Positions 46,001-56,766 of a DNA stretch of 64,000 bases are shown here, one piece after another; the stretch's first letter is position 1; each line of letters opens with the position of its first letter. This stretch comes from Chamaecrista fasciculata (Eukaryota > Streptophyta > Magnoliopsida > Fabales > Fabaceae), in NCBI GenBank assembly GCA_003254925.1, contig QANZ01045227.1, forward strand, positions 115,918 to 179,917. The letters run 5' to 3'. Under the pieces are notes generated by a model. The model was given only the letters and a program-made list of their open reading frames with translations. It was not told the DNA's origin and searched no databases. A program made the position numbers and the translations under genes.

Positions 46001-47458
46001 GCTTTTATGGCTACTTGAGCATACAAATATGACAAATTTCAGAAGTAATACTTGTATTTTCATTTCTTGTCAGTAACTAACTGATTCTCTGATGCTTGCA
46101 GAATGCATTCCAGATAACATATTTCTTTTATATATGGGTAATAAATTGATGAACCATCTTGAATGATTTGTCCTTTCGTTCGTTGTCCTGTCTATTTCCA
46201 TAATGCTTGGTGCTCAAATAAACAACCAATGATTTCTTCATTTGCAGTATTCTTTTGGGCTGGAAAATTGCTTCCATGCTGACTACAAGCTTGCAATAAC
46301 CAAAGTAGCTTTAGGGTAAGCCTTTGTTCAATTCTCTCTTTCCAATAAAATCTCCTGTCTATAATATAAATATGTGTATATATATATGTAAGCCTCTGAA
46401 AGTACCATAAATCAGTATGATGAATTTCCATGGGGTTTTACAGGATTACGTTGAAATGCCTCTGCAGCTACATCACTCTTCCATTACATGCTCTGGTAAC
46501 TCAGGTAGCAACATTCATGAATACGAGAAATTTTATATGAAATTTTCTGGTATTTGTTATCAGGTCTTCTAAGACATGTAGAGGAAGATTTCTGAAAAAA
46601 AAAATTTCCCATGCCTAGGATGTCTAAACTCTAGTGCACTATAATGATGATAGAGTAGTAATATTATGGAAAAGGATCTTCATAAGAAACTTTTTAAGGG
46701 TGATAATGAGATAAACAAATGGCTTAGTACTCTTTTATTTCACTGTTTCTTTAAACCTTACAAAAGAAAAATATTTAGAGTTAACGAACATTTTAGTTCC
46801 TAGATTATGTAAGCATTGTCATTTTAATCCTTGGATTTTTGAAATGCTTAATTTAGTGTCCAAAAATTCATCATTCGTTGCAAATTAGTCTTTTCATGGA
46901 TATCTTATCACTATACAACAAAATCCATGGAGGGCTAAATTGTTTTCTGAGGACTAAATCAATCATTTAAAAATTTCAAGGACTAAACTAACAACATCCA
47001 TGTATAATTCAAGCACTAAATTTATAGTTTACTAAAAAATTTACACATCAAAATTTCAGAAGCTGTTTCTAATGTAATCATGTTAAAAACTGCAGATGGG
47101 GTCGAGGATGAAGAAGTCAATATTCGATGAACAGACATCCAAGGCCTTAAAGAAATGGCACAATTCTGTGAAGAAGAAGCAGGAACAAAAATCAAAGGAG
47201 TCCCCAATCCGAAGTCTTGGAGAGAGCACCATTGGCTCCACAACACCATCCCCCGGACCTAAACTACACCGTTTCAATACCACCGGTCACTCAACTCACT
47301 CCTCCACCTTCACAGTCGCCGGAGATGTCTCCGATGATCTTGAAGCCGAGCCCTTGGCTCCGAGATCATCAAACGCCGAATTGACTATTAATGTGGACCA
47401 AAACTATGAAGACTCGCCAGAGTCTGAAGAAAATGATGAGGAAACCTTTAGGAGATAG
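40081..47458 (+). CDS. MLO: MLO family seven-transmembrane protein, 559 aa, 15 exons
   Basis: Exons: 40081-40263, 42257-42314, 42460-42671, 42927-43043, 43524-43584, 43718-43809, 44109-44183, 44254-44342, 44430-44479, 44596-44636, 44731-44904, 46102-46137, 46248-46315, 46444-46504 and 47096-47458; all introns GT-AG, frame kept throughout. MLO proteins sit in the plasma membrane with seven helices and a cytosolic calmodulin-binding tail; some act as calcium channels, and family members serve powdery-mildew susceptibility or pollen-tube and synergid function. Seen here: TPTWAVAVV-like first helix (as [13 protein letters not shown]), conserved cytosolic motif [10 protein letters not shown], and a calmodulin-binding helix around Trp460 ([13 protein letters not shown]). 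The N-terminus adds a signal-like stretch ([14 protein letters not shown]), as in Arabidopsis MLO7, so the MLO5/7/8/9/10 group is likely. An internal ATG at residue 17 is an alternative start. Intron 1 carries a Helitron-like end and intron 11 a TIR element and a partial exon duplication. Confidence 0.93.
40264..42256 (+). other. MLO intron 1 (about 2 kb)
   Basis: A long first intron, mostly AT-rich, with a Helitron-like terminus at 40728 and its conserved neighbouring 120 bp. The 141-codon open frame at 41491-41916 is AT-rich low-complexity (F, H, S, L, Y) and is not supported as a gene. Confidence 0.75.
40728..40920 (-). mobile_element. Helitron-like 3' end (minus orientation)
   Basis: Read on the minus strand: a perfect 8-bp hairpin (GCGTGCCC/GGGCACGC with loop GTTA, 40739-40758), a 7-nt spacer, then CTAG at 40731-40728 followed by T. 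This is the hairpin-CTRR-T layout of Helitron 3' ends. The adjoining stretch 40790-40920 is repeated near-identically at 49829-49950. The 5' end was not found. Confidence 0.65.
44791..46009 (+). repeat. Partial duplication of MLO exon 11 and intron 11 around an N
   Basis: 44791-45593 and 45595-46009 begin with ACAGAGAGACATG and end with AGCTTTTATG, and are separated only by N at 45594. Both contain the 3' 114 nt of exon 11, the donor site and the following TIR element. The second copy has a few substitutions and lacks about 390 bp from the middle of the element. The second exon copy has no acceptor site, so it is not counted in the gene model. Confidence 0.85.
44950..45524. mobile_element. 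TIR element in MLO intron 11 (GGTAAATTACAC subfamily)
   Basis: Starts GGTAAATTACACAAAAGGTC and ends with the complement of GGGTAAATTATACAAAAGGT. Inverted arms of about 270 bp. It is related to 18484-18899 by its end sequence. A 189-bp internally deleted version follows at 45754-45942 in the duplicated segment. Confidence 0.7.
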
Positions 47459-48330
47459 TGTAGAAGTCCATCAACTTGTGTGATGCAGCAGATTACAAAT
47501 TCAGATTAGTTAAATAAGAGATTCAGTTATAGTGTGAACACATGAGTTAGTTGGCCTTTAGTGTATACATCATGCTCTATATAAAGAGCTCTCATGTACA
47601 CAGTTTTGTATCATCATCATTTATCATTGAATAATACATTTATATCTTCTGATTTCTCTCAAGTTTAGTTCCATTTTAGCTAAACTTGTTCATGATATCA
47701 GAGCTTCAAGGCAACATCCTTGTATATTCAAGAAAGAATGGTGTATTCAATGGAAGTTGTTAAATATAATGATGGATTTGCTTAGATTGATGATCAAATT
47801 GATTCAGTGGTGGCTGCTGGACATGATTCTGGTAGAACAGAAGAGTTTTCTTGCGCATCATACACCTCTGAACAACCCGAAATGGTATTACTTTCCATTC
47901 CTCTGAACACTAAAATTTATTTGGCATGGAGAACATTCATATGCATCTTCTTGGCTGCATTGTGTATCTCCTTGGCTGTGAAGAATGAGCTGAGGTTTGT
48001 AGATGGGACCCTACAACCTCCAGCTGATGAAGAAGGTTCCAAGAAGTGGGCAAAAGCCGATCTATGGTGATAGCATGGAAATGGGCGAAAACTGCTGATA
48101 TGGGCATAACATGGAGGTTGAGTTCTATATCAAAGAATACAGAAGAAGATGATGATGATTCTGTTTTTATTCCAACTTACTATGGAATGAGACTCGAATT
48201 TATTGATGTTATTGATGCTGAAGCATTGGAAAAATGGAAGATTGTGGAGCTGAAGACATCAAGAATGTGTTTCTTGATGGGATTAAATGATGGTTTTGTT
48301 AATCTGCATGATCAGATTTTCAGGATAGAA
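47459..48330 (+). pseudogene. Copia retroelement relic: LTR end, primer-binding site and broken gag
   Basis: TGATATCAGAGC at 47693-47704 is one base off the tRNA-iMet primer-binding site and follows CA at 47691-47692, the expected LTR end. The 200 bp before it contain a TATA box (TATATAAAG, about 47579) and an AATAATACAT-type signal, as an LTR would. Beyond it, a frame with LLSIPLNTKIYLAWRTF and ELRFVDGTLQPP matches the copia gag N-terminus; a frame change near 48060 leads to FLMGLNDGFVNLHDQIFRIE, another gag motif. The relic ends at N 48331. The LTR left boundary could not be placed; it may directly abut the MLO stop codon at 47458. Confidence 0.7.
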
Positions 48331-49806
48331 NACACACACACACACACACAATGCAAGTACACGTATACATGAGGTGGGTGCAATGTAATGTAAATGTAAT
48401 GGCAATGCAAGCTGCTTTAAAATTTGAAGCTTGAAGAACGGACCACGTGACTAAAATTAAAAGCTAGCGCACAATGCAACACATAGAAAGGCTGGAGGGT
48501 ATATAACTAAATCATATATAATATAATTGAAATAAGAAAGAAATAAATAAAAAGGGTTTTGTTTTGTTTGATTTAGTTTTACAAGGAAGAAAGGGAGGCA
48601 CATGGTGCGCACACAGAATGGCAAAAAACGACACCTTTCTGCTTCTGCTAAAACAGAAGCAATAGCGACAGTGAGAGTTTTGGTTTTAATTAATACCCTC
48701 TCAATCATTGATTTTGGAGGCTGCTACATTTACATATTCACTTTGTTTCTAAAGCATACCATGCATTTTCCTTTGGGACCCTCCTCCCTGTTGTACCAGA
48801 CACCCCACGTGTTCTAATAATCACATTCTCTCAGTTAAACCTACATAGTAAAATGTTAATTAAGATCAAACATCTTTAATTCTACTATAAGGTTGAAGAA
48901 AAATATTGATCAAATAGAGGATTAACATTCTTTTTGACTAAATATTAAGAGTTAAAACAACTAACTCAAGTGTTAACATTCATGTCATGTGGTTAATATC
49001 TGTTTAAATATTTTAATCCTCAATATTTGATCTTCAATCAACTTTTAACATAGGTAACTATTCACAATCGCTTTCTTCTCTCTTTTAAAGTCATTTATAT
49101 ATGTTACCTCTTAGTTTATTAGTTTACTAGAACCTATAAGAAAAGCACGATAAGGTTTGAGCCTCATAAATCACTTTGATGTCAAAGTGAGTAAGGTGTT
49201 TGAGAAAAGGATAATCAAAGTGAGAGGGAATGAGAGCATGTGTGTGCCTTAGAGGTAGAGAAATAAGTCTTTATATATTAGAATAATGTCTAACCTCTTA
49301 AGAGATCCATTATTAATTATGTTTGCCTAAAAAAAGTATAAACAATTCAAATCATTAACTTAATCTTAACTTAATCTAACTTAATTTGAGTGTAAAATAA
49401 AGCAACCTAACTCAATCCAATTAAGATGGGCTGGATATAAAATTGATTTACTAAAATTTGAATTGAATTGGGTCAACAAAAATTTTTAGGAGAATTGGGT
49501 CAATTCTTAATTATTCATAAATCGAACACTTTTTAAATCAAAACGCTGCGTATTATACTTCGTTCCATTGTTTTTTTTTTTTGGCCAAATCGTTCTATTG
49601 TTCACTTGCTCTATTTCTTTTTTGTTGACTTGATCATTAGAATAATATGGCAGATCCTTTGGATGTCGTGCTTGTTACAAATTTCTGGATTCCAAATAAT
49701 CTGTTATACGCCTCCCATTCCGAGTTTCTTCATTTTTTTCAATGATCATGATTGTGAAAATGAACCCACTTATTCTTCTCTCATGTTAATACGGACATAT
49801 ATATTA
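48331..49806. other. Intergenic DNA after an N and AC microsatellite
   Basis: Begins with N (48331) and (AC)n to about 48350. The rest is AT-rich with no supported gene or RNA. Confidence 0.5.
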
Positions 49807-49950
49807 CTAGGGGCTTTGCGTGCCCGTTAACTTAGTAAAGAAAGAGAGACCAAATAGTAAATTTTCTTTTATTTTTAATTTCATAGACTATAGTTTTAAA
49901 CATGGACGACCAGAAAGGGGTGGAACCATATAATATAAGATATATATATT
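49807..49950 (-). mobile_element. Helitron-like 3' end, hairpin partly deleted
   Basis: CTAGGGGCTTTGCGTGCCC (49807 onward) matches the terminus at 40728, and the next 120 bp match 40790-40920. About 48 bp that hold the second hairpin arm in the other copy are missing. Confidence 0.55.
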
Positions 49951-51403
49951 CGACATACCCCGCTGTTTCCTGAATTTTTATGTGAAGGACGCAATGGCCC
50001 ATACGTTTGTATTGTACAAATTATTGGACGGACATTTCTTTTCTTTGTGATCGAGCAATTAATAAATCAAAGTGTCAAATCCAAACTCTCTTATTTTTCT
50101 ACTCATCATAGCAAAAGGGGACACTACTAGAAGATCGAATTTATAGAAAAGAGATGGTTAAACTGAATTCGTGTTTTAAGATGGGACATCTAGTGGCCAA
50201 AACCATCCAGATTGTGTGGTTTTTATATACGTTTAAGTTTAATGTTTAACCACTGCTTTGCTTATAAGAGAACTTTGAGAAACGATAGATTTAGACGGTT
50301 CAAAATTGAATTCTTCGTATAGTATAAATTGACGTTTTTCAATGAACCCAAAAACAAAAAACAAACGCACACAAATTAAAGTTTATTCTTTTATTTGAAG
50401 AGAGAGGGAAAAAAAAAAAAAAGAAGCTTTTTCCTGCATGCACGGACAATGTAAAACTGAGCTAAAACAATGGGCCATTTACGGGATGATTAGCACTCGA
50501 TTTCTTATGTTTTATTCCAAGAAACAGGAAAAAGGTAAGGAGGCCACTTGCTATTCTTGGTTATATTATTTTACGTTATCAACAAGACTACTTGAGGCAT
50601 ATTTTATTATTTTATTTTATTTGTTTGTTTATTTAATTTAGCCTTTTTTTAATCAAAAGCATAATTGTGGTTTGAAAGTTGAAACGATTATAAGTAGATC
50701 AGGGGTGGTAAGATGCTCGCAGCAAATACGGTACTTTTAACATTTTGTGGGACACTTGTCTTTAAATTCTTGATTTTCTGTATAACTTGCATTCCTTTCC
50801 ATTTCTTAATTTATTTAATTAGAGTTCGAATCACCTTTAACTTCACTTGATGGTCTTGGTTTTGAAATCCACTTCGTGATTTTGAATAAATTATAACCCC
50901 CTCACTCTAATACTATATTCTCAACTATAATATCTATATCTATACTATATTATATGGCTAAAGGTGTTTATGGTTGGTAAAAAATATCTAATTTAAAAAA
51001 TAAATATTTAAAATCGTCAATATCTCTCCTTCCTCACTATGCACGTTCTGGTTCCGGTGTTCTATCATGATTTAAGCAATTTATTACATAACTTATTTTA
51101 ATATTGCGAAGAAAAACAAAATGAAAAAAAAAAGAAATGCAAACAATTCAGCATTTCAAAGATATGTGGATGAGCCAATTCAAAAGAATCTTAAATGACG
51201 AATTTTATTTACTCTTACCACAATCATAATTGACGGTTCCATTATTTATATATATTTTGAATTAAACTATTTCATATTTTACATGCATATGTGCATCTCT
51301 TAAATCCCCTAGAATTATTTCATATTTTTAAACTTATAATCACAATTTTATAGGATTTTATTTCACTTTAAATTTTATATTATTTTAAAAATTAAATATT
51401 TAC
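49951..51403. other. AT-rich DNA between two Helitron-like ends
   Basis: No gene seen. It lies between a minus-oriented 3' end (49807) and a plus-oriented 3' end (51431), so it may consist of two abutting element fragments. Confidence 0.45.
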
Positions 51404-51431
51404 GTGTCCGTTAGGGCACACAAAACCCCTA
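51404..51431 (+). mobile_element. Helitron-like 3' end (plus orientation)
   Basis: GTGTCCGTTAGGGCAC forms an imperfect 6-bp hairpin with loop GTTA, followed by ACAAAACCCCTACT. The same hairpin and spacer occur at 40728-40758, though the end reads CTAC instead of CTAG. Confidence 0.5.
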
Positions 51432-51799
51432 CTATATAATCATAAATATAGTAGGTGTGGGACAAGAATTTGTTCATTTTCGTCCCAATATAAAATAAAA
51501 TAAACCTTATTCCTTCTTTTCTTTTTTAAATCCTTCAAACATGTAATTTTGGTGCCGAAGAAAGTCCGTCTCCTAATCTAGAATGCTCTATCCTACTGCC
51601 CTTGAACATACATATTGCATGGTTTGACTAGATGACTTCTAATTATTTGTATTCATAAAAATTAATCAAAACACTTTTATTTATTAAAAAATAGTTAATT
51701 TGTGCTAGAGCTACAATTTTTAAATATTAAAAAACAAATTAAAATTTTAAGAATTAATTTGCTTTAAGAGAAGTAGTTAAAGAAGATGTTGGGCCATGG

Positions 51800-52292
51800 T
51801 TTTAGGCCTATGTGTCCAATTTTGTCCCTTCCTCTCCCCACCCACTTGCCTTCAAGAGGGACCAACAAGTCTTCTTCAACCTCTCTCTCTCATCAAACTC
51901 TCACTTTCTCTCTCTTTCTTTCCCTAACATAACCTACCACTTCAATTCTCACTCAACTCAACCAAACAAATACCTATCTTCTTCTAATCTTCACTTCACC
52001 TTCATCTCTCTCTCTCCTGGAGTCTTCTTCTAGAGTGAGTGAGTCAAGTCTTGTTCTAAACCTTATCCTCTTAAAGTCTCAAAATCTCCAATTTCCCCTT
52101 TACAAAAATTCAAACCTCCTATTAACTATAAGTACCTACCCTTGTTATTTAACCCCTCCTTACTTCCTTCTCCCACAAATCCCCAAAACCCACAAACCCA
52201 ATCTTCCTCTCTCTCTACTTCTTCTTCTTCTTCTTCTCTCTCTAAAAATTCCCCATCCTTCAAGTAAACGAACGATTCTCGAATTTCACATC
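51800..52292 (+). promoter_or_regulatory. Pyrimidine-rich 5' leader of the RING-H2 gene
   Basis: C/T-rich with CTCTCT and (CTT)n runs (52215-52245), the usual look of a plant 5' untranslated leader. The frame upstream of the ATG at 52293 is open but has no in-frame ATG. Confidence 0.45.
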
Positions 52293-52976
52293 ATGACACG
52301 AACACTTAGATTCCTCAATTCCATAGACAACGGCACCGTCGCCGCCGCGCCGCCGCCGGAGGCGGTGGCGGTGGCGATGGAATCGGACTTCGTCGTCATC
52401 CTCGCCGCCCTCCTCTGCGCCCTAATATGCGTCGTCGGTCTCATCGCCGTCGCTCGCTGCGCCTGGCTCCGCCGTGGCTCCGGCGCCGGCGGTTCTCCGA
52501 CGAGGGCTCTGGCGAACAAAGGCCTCAAAAAGAAGGTTCTCCAGTCGCTGCCGAAGTTCACCTACGTCGACGGCTCGCCGCAAAAGTGGGTGGCGACGTC
52601 GGAGTGCGCAATCTGCCTGGCGGAGTTCGCCGACGGCGACGAGATCCGCGTGCTGCCTCAGTGCGGCCACGGCTTCCACGTGGCGTGCATCGACATGTGG
52701 CTTGGGTCCCACTCCTCATGCCCTTCGTGTCGGCAGATTCTGGCGGTGACGACCAGATGCCAGAAGTGCGGTCAGTTCCCGGCGGTAGGCGGTGGCGCCG
52801 GAGCCGGAACGTCGACCGGAGCCACCGGCAGCGGCGAGCCGGAATTGAAGTCGAGAGAAGATGGCATTAATGTGAGTAGTGGCGGCAGTAATTATAATAA
52901 TAATAGCATTAGCAACGCTTTTAGCGCTAATCCTCACAACCACCATACTACACTTGATAATAATTACTTGCCTTGA
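52293..52976 (+). CDS. ATL8: ATL-type RING-H2 E3 ubiquitin ligase, 227 aa
   Basis: A single exon, as is usual for ATL genes. ATL proteins are membrane-anchored ubiquitin ligases that pass ubiquitin from an E2 to a substrate; many respond to elicitors or to sugar and carbon state. A membrane helix lies at about residues 33-56 (VVILAALLCALICVVGLIAV). The GLKKKVLQSLPKFTYV segment before the RING corresponds to the GLD-like region. The RING-H2 ligands are C105, C108, C124, H126, H129, C132, C143 and C146. The Trp of the E2-binding face is present (DMWL). Overall it is closest to Arabidopsis ATL8/ATL80 (from memory). An extra CxxC (RCQKCG, 156-159) and a Gly-rich then Asn/His-rich tail follow. The start is the first ATG after the leader and matches the MTR N-terminus of the group. 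The coding part is far more GC-rich than its surroundings. Confidence 0.92.
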   Translation: MTRTLRFLNSIDNGTVAAAPPPEAVAVAMESDFVVILAALLCALICVVGLIAVARCAWLRRGSGAGGSPTRALANKGLKKKVLQSLPKFTYVDGSPQKWVATSECAICLAEFADGDEIRVLPQCGHGFHVACIDMWLGSHSSCPSCRQILAVTTRCQKCGQFPAVGGGAGAGTSTGATGSGEPELKSREDGINVSSGGSNYNNNSISNAFSANPHNHHTTLDNNYLP

Positions 52977-53539
52977 GCCTTCTTAATAGCCATTGTAGTT
53001 GTACTTTTTGTATGTATTTGTAGATTTATTTTTATTATTATTTTTTTTCTTTTGTACTTTTTTTTTCGGGAAGAAAATGAAATTTGGATGACACCATTTT
53101 ATTTTCCACGATTCCGTTTGTGTTCTGCCTCTTCGAATTAAATATTAATTCAATCTGTTAAAACGGTTTCAAAAGCGTCAAAGAAAATTGAAAAAAGAGA
53201 GAAAAAAAAAAGGAATAAAAGATCAGCTGCACTTGTCAATTGTCATTAGTATGTCTATATCCACTTCTAAACCAAAGATTATATTAAAAAAACTAAAAAA
53301 GTCATTGAGTTACGACAAGGATCAATATAGAAATATCTAAAATATATCAAAAAATTCTCTTTTTTGTGTTTTCTCAAAATTAAATATATAAAAAAACAAA
53401 GAGTTGGTGTCTTATCAAATAAAAATGAGATACGAGCTTAAAAATGAAATCTGCCCAATAACTACTCAAGCCCATTGATTGGTCCACTTAATACCCAGAT
53501 ATTATCCGATACTACCCAACAAACTTAAAGTTTGTTAAA
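52977..53539. other. 3' flank of the RING-H2 gene
   Basis: Holds the probable 3' untranslated region and AT-rich DNA. No further feature. Confidence 0.5.
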
Positions 53540-54260
53540 ACTCGATATTACTTTAGTCGAATTTTTTCGATCGGGATGGGCTAAGTCAAATTTTTTCAAC
53601 CGACCTGGCATGAGCCAAATTTTTTTGACCGGGGCGAGCTAAGCCAAATTTTTTCAATCGGGTCGGCCTGAACCGAATTTTTTCAACCGAGCCGGCCCGA
53701 ACCGATTTTTTTTTTACCGGGCCGGCCCGAACCGAATTTTTTCGATTGGGTCAGCCTGAGCCGAATTTTTCCGACCGGGTCGACCCGAGCTGAATTTTTC
53801 CGACCAGGCCAGCCCAAACCGAATTTTTTCGATCAGGCCAGCCCGAACCGAATTTTTCCGACAGGGCCGGCCATAGCTGAATTTTTTGACCAGGCCGGCC
53901 CGAGCCGAATTTTTCCGACCAGGCTGGCCCAAGCTGAATTTTTCCGACCGGGCCGGCCCGAACTGAATTTTTTCAATCGGGCCGGCTCGAACTGAATTTT
54001 TCCGGCCTGGCCGGCCCAAATCGAATTTTTTGACAATGCCGGCCTGAGCCGAATTTATCTGACCGGGGCGGCCCGAGCTGAATTTTTCGGGTCGGGCCAA
54101 CCCGAACCGATTTTTTTCGATTGGGCTGGCCCGAGCTGAATTTTTTCGGCCGGGCCGGCCCGAACCGAATTTTTTCGATCGGGCCGGCTCGAACCAAATT
54201 TTTTCGACTAGGCCAGCGCGAGCTGAATTTTTTCGGCCGGGCCGAACTAAATTTTTCAAA
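53540..54260. repeat. Minisatellite, unit about 29 bp
   Basis: About two dozen degenerate copies of a unit like CCGAATTTTTTCGACCGG plus GCCGGCCCGAA. Units vary by one to three bases and by point changes in the GC half, which is always close to a GGCCGGCC palindrome. Minus-strand frames stay open across it (repeats like RPGRKNSARA) but are by-products of the repeat. The flanks ACTACCCAACAAACTTAA (53511 onward) and CTTAAGTTTGGGTAGT (54280 onward) are inverted, so the array may be the core of a TIR element. Confidence 0.85.
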
Positions 54261-55068
54261 AAAAAAAAAAAGCCCATGGGCTTAAGTTTGGGTAGTCCAA
54301 GCCCGGCCCATGAGCAGGTATATATCTAACTATTGTATTTTATCAAATCAAGGAGCTAGGCGCAGTGGTTTTGTGTTTCCGGTGTGTGTAGAAGCAGTAT
54401 TATATTATAGATTATTATGAGTTGGGTTATTAACTTATTATGGCATATAGTTAGGAAATGAATTAGATGAAGAATTGAATAGAAGTGGTTGAAATGAGAA
54501 TCACATTAATGATATTAGTCAAAGAGAATCGTGAAAGAAAGAAGAAGCAAAGGGTGTATGATTATTAATATTCAATAGTAGATATATAGGTAAGTGGGAT
54601 GTGCTAGGTACTTACCAATACCGTCTCTAAGTACGCACTCAAGCTTGTGAGTGAAGCTAGGTATCCACTATCCTTGGGTAATATTCATTAAACTACATGA
54701 AATACTCAAACTCAACTACATCCATCATGGGGCCACTTTTAAAAAATATATATCAAAGGTTAAATAAAAATGAATGAATAGATAAAAGGGGAAGATAAGA
54801 CAAAAGATGCACGTAACGTAAAGGGAGTAACATTAACATTTGTTTTAAATATTTATATGGGTCAAAGTTTTATTTTACTATTTTAGTCATTAAATTATGA
54901 AGTAAATTTTATTATGCTCTTAAAATCTTCTTACTCGTCATTGTTGGTCAAGAAAATGATTTCTTCTTATTTCTATGGTTACTTTTGAGTTAGATATATC
55001 ATTTTTTCTCTTATACATGATAATAGAGTGAATTACTACAGAAGATTTTTTTTATTAATTCAAAAAAA
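54261..55068. other. AT-rich intergenic DNA
   Basis: Apart from the inverted flank of the minisatellite (to about 54320), nothing recognised. Confidence 0.5.
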
Positions 55069-55360
55069 GACAAAAGCATTATTTTCATCCACAAATTATA
55101 CATCAATTTTTAATTTTGTCTTCAATATATTATGTTTTGGTCAATTTTATCTTTTGACTAATTTCTCTCAATAAATTAACAACAAGCTTCATCGTATATT
55201 TCAATCTGAATATTTGAGTATTTCAATCTAAAATAAAAATAAAGGATAAATTTAATTAAAATAGAAAAAATTTGGGTCAAAATTAACAGTAAAAAAAAAT
55301 ATTGAAGACAAAATTGAAAATTAATATAAAATTTAAAGACAAAAAAAATACTTTAAAAGA
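55069..55360. repeat. Diverged relative of the GGCAAAAG element
   Basis: Inverted arms with ACAAAAGCATTATTTTCATC at the left and matching complement at the right. The inner words AATTTTGTCTTCAATAT and TTTGGTCAATTTTATC are shared with 12675-13016. Ends approximate. Confidence 0.5.
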
Positions 55361-56406
55361 AAAGATCAACTACAAATTTATTTTCAGTTTGTGACTATAT
55401 ATAAGAGAGACTTTTTTTTGGTTCTTATCAACTCGTTTATTACTTATTCGGATACATAATATATGAGTGAAAAATTGTCTATCTTAACTATTTAGACCAG
55501 ACATAACAATAAAAACTAGACTAATTTATTTTAGACTACGATAACAATAAAAGCTAAGACATAATTCAATCAATTATTCAAGTACCAAAATGAAATTTTA
55601 ATGTCATATATGTATGGGTTTTGGAGTTGAAAATAAAAAAGAGAAAGAAAAAGGATAGCTAGTAGAGATGCCTCATGTAGATGTAGGTAGGAGCTTTTTG
55701 ATGGGGTCGTCGTCGTGTTCCACAATTCGCATCTATACCAATTCTCATATACTGTCTTAAACTCAAAGCCTGTTTTAATGGGCAACTATTAATGGGACTC
55801 TCTCTCTTGATTCCTTTCCAAAACCAAAACCTTTCAATTGAATTTGATGCCATCTTCTTCTTCTTCTCTATCTTTCCTTTTCTTCTATGTTTTTGATATT
55901 TTTCATTTTGTGATGGAGGGCCCCACCCACCATTTGTCTTCCTCAGTCATCATCTTTTCTAACACTACTTCTCTTTCTCTCTCTAACATTCCAATATGAT
56001 CATGTGTTTCCGAAAAGACTGTTTTGACACCAACCATTTCTTTTATTTGATTCCATCATCATTCTTAATCATCAACCACACTTAACATTACATTTTTACA
56101 CTTTATGTCATTTATATGTATGTACAGGTAGGTAATGAATTGAAACATTCAACTCCAAAGTTAGAATTTTTAACATGTTATATGTGAGAAACAGATCAAA
56201 CATATCTCTTAAAACAATTATTTTTCCGAAAAGAAAATTAAATAAATAAATCAAACTTTTTTGTCATGTAAAAGCGACGGAACCGAACTAACTTTAATTG
56301 ACGCCTCTATTTTGTTGATGTACTTTAGAAAAGTGGAATCCTGCAGTGTAAGGGGAAATCTCACTAGCATCAAAGATGAAAAGCAATAATCAGCCGATAT
56401 TTATTA
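55361..56406. other. Intergenic DNA
   Basis: AT-rich with C/T-rich patches near 55850-55990. Two short minus-strand frames (55570-55853) have no recognisable domain and are not called. Confidence 0.45.
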
Positions 56407-56766
56407 GACTAAATTGCAATAACACCCCGAGTTTTCAATTAGGAGTAAAAAATACTTTGAATTTTAAAATTTGACATACAGATCTCTTGAGTTTTCAACT
56501 GTGCTCGCTTAAAACCCATGAGTTTTAAAACTTAACAAACAAAACCTTTGAGCTTTCAACTTTATTCACTTAAGACCCTTGAGTTTTTTAAAAAATGAGG
56601 TTATTTAGAGGTCTGAGGTGAGCAAAATTAAAAGTTCAGGGGGTTTATCTGTCAAGTTTCAAAACTCAAGGATCCTAAGTAAGCACAATTGAAAATTCAG
56701 GAGGTCTTTCTGTCAAATTTTAAAACTCAAGGGTATTAAAACTCAGAGGTCTTAATGCATTTAACC
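56407..56766. repeat. Inverted repeat with GAGTTTT modules
   Basis: Arms start AGACTAAATTGCAATAACAC and end with a diverged complement (AATGCATTTAACC). Several modules of about 50 nt each carry CTTGAGTTTT or AAAACTCAAGG. Probably a further TIR element. Confidence 0.5.

Noticed and set aside
53714..54277. 187-codon minus-strand frame with RPGRKNSARA-like repeats
   Set aside because: It follows from the 29-bp minisatellite; several other frames across it are equally open.
55570..55853. Two short minus-strand frames
   Set aside because: No recognisable family, no supporting gene structure, and they overlap each other in different frames.
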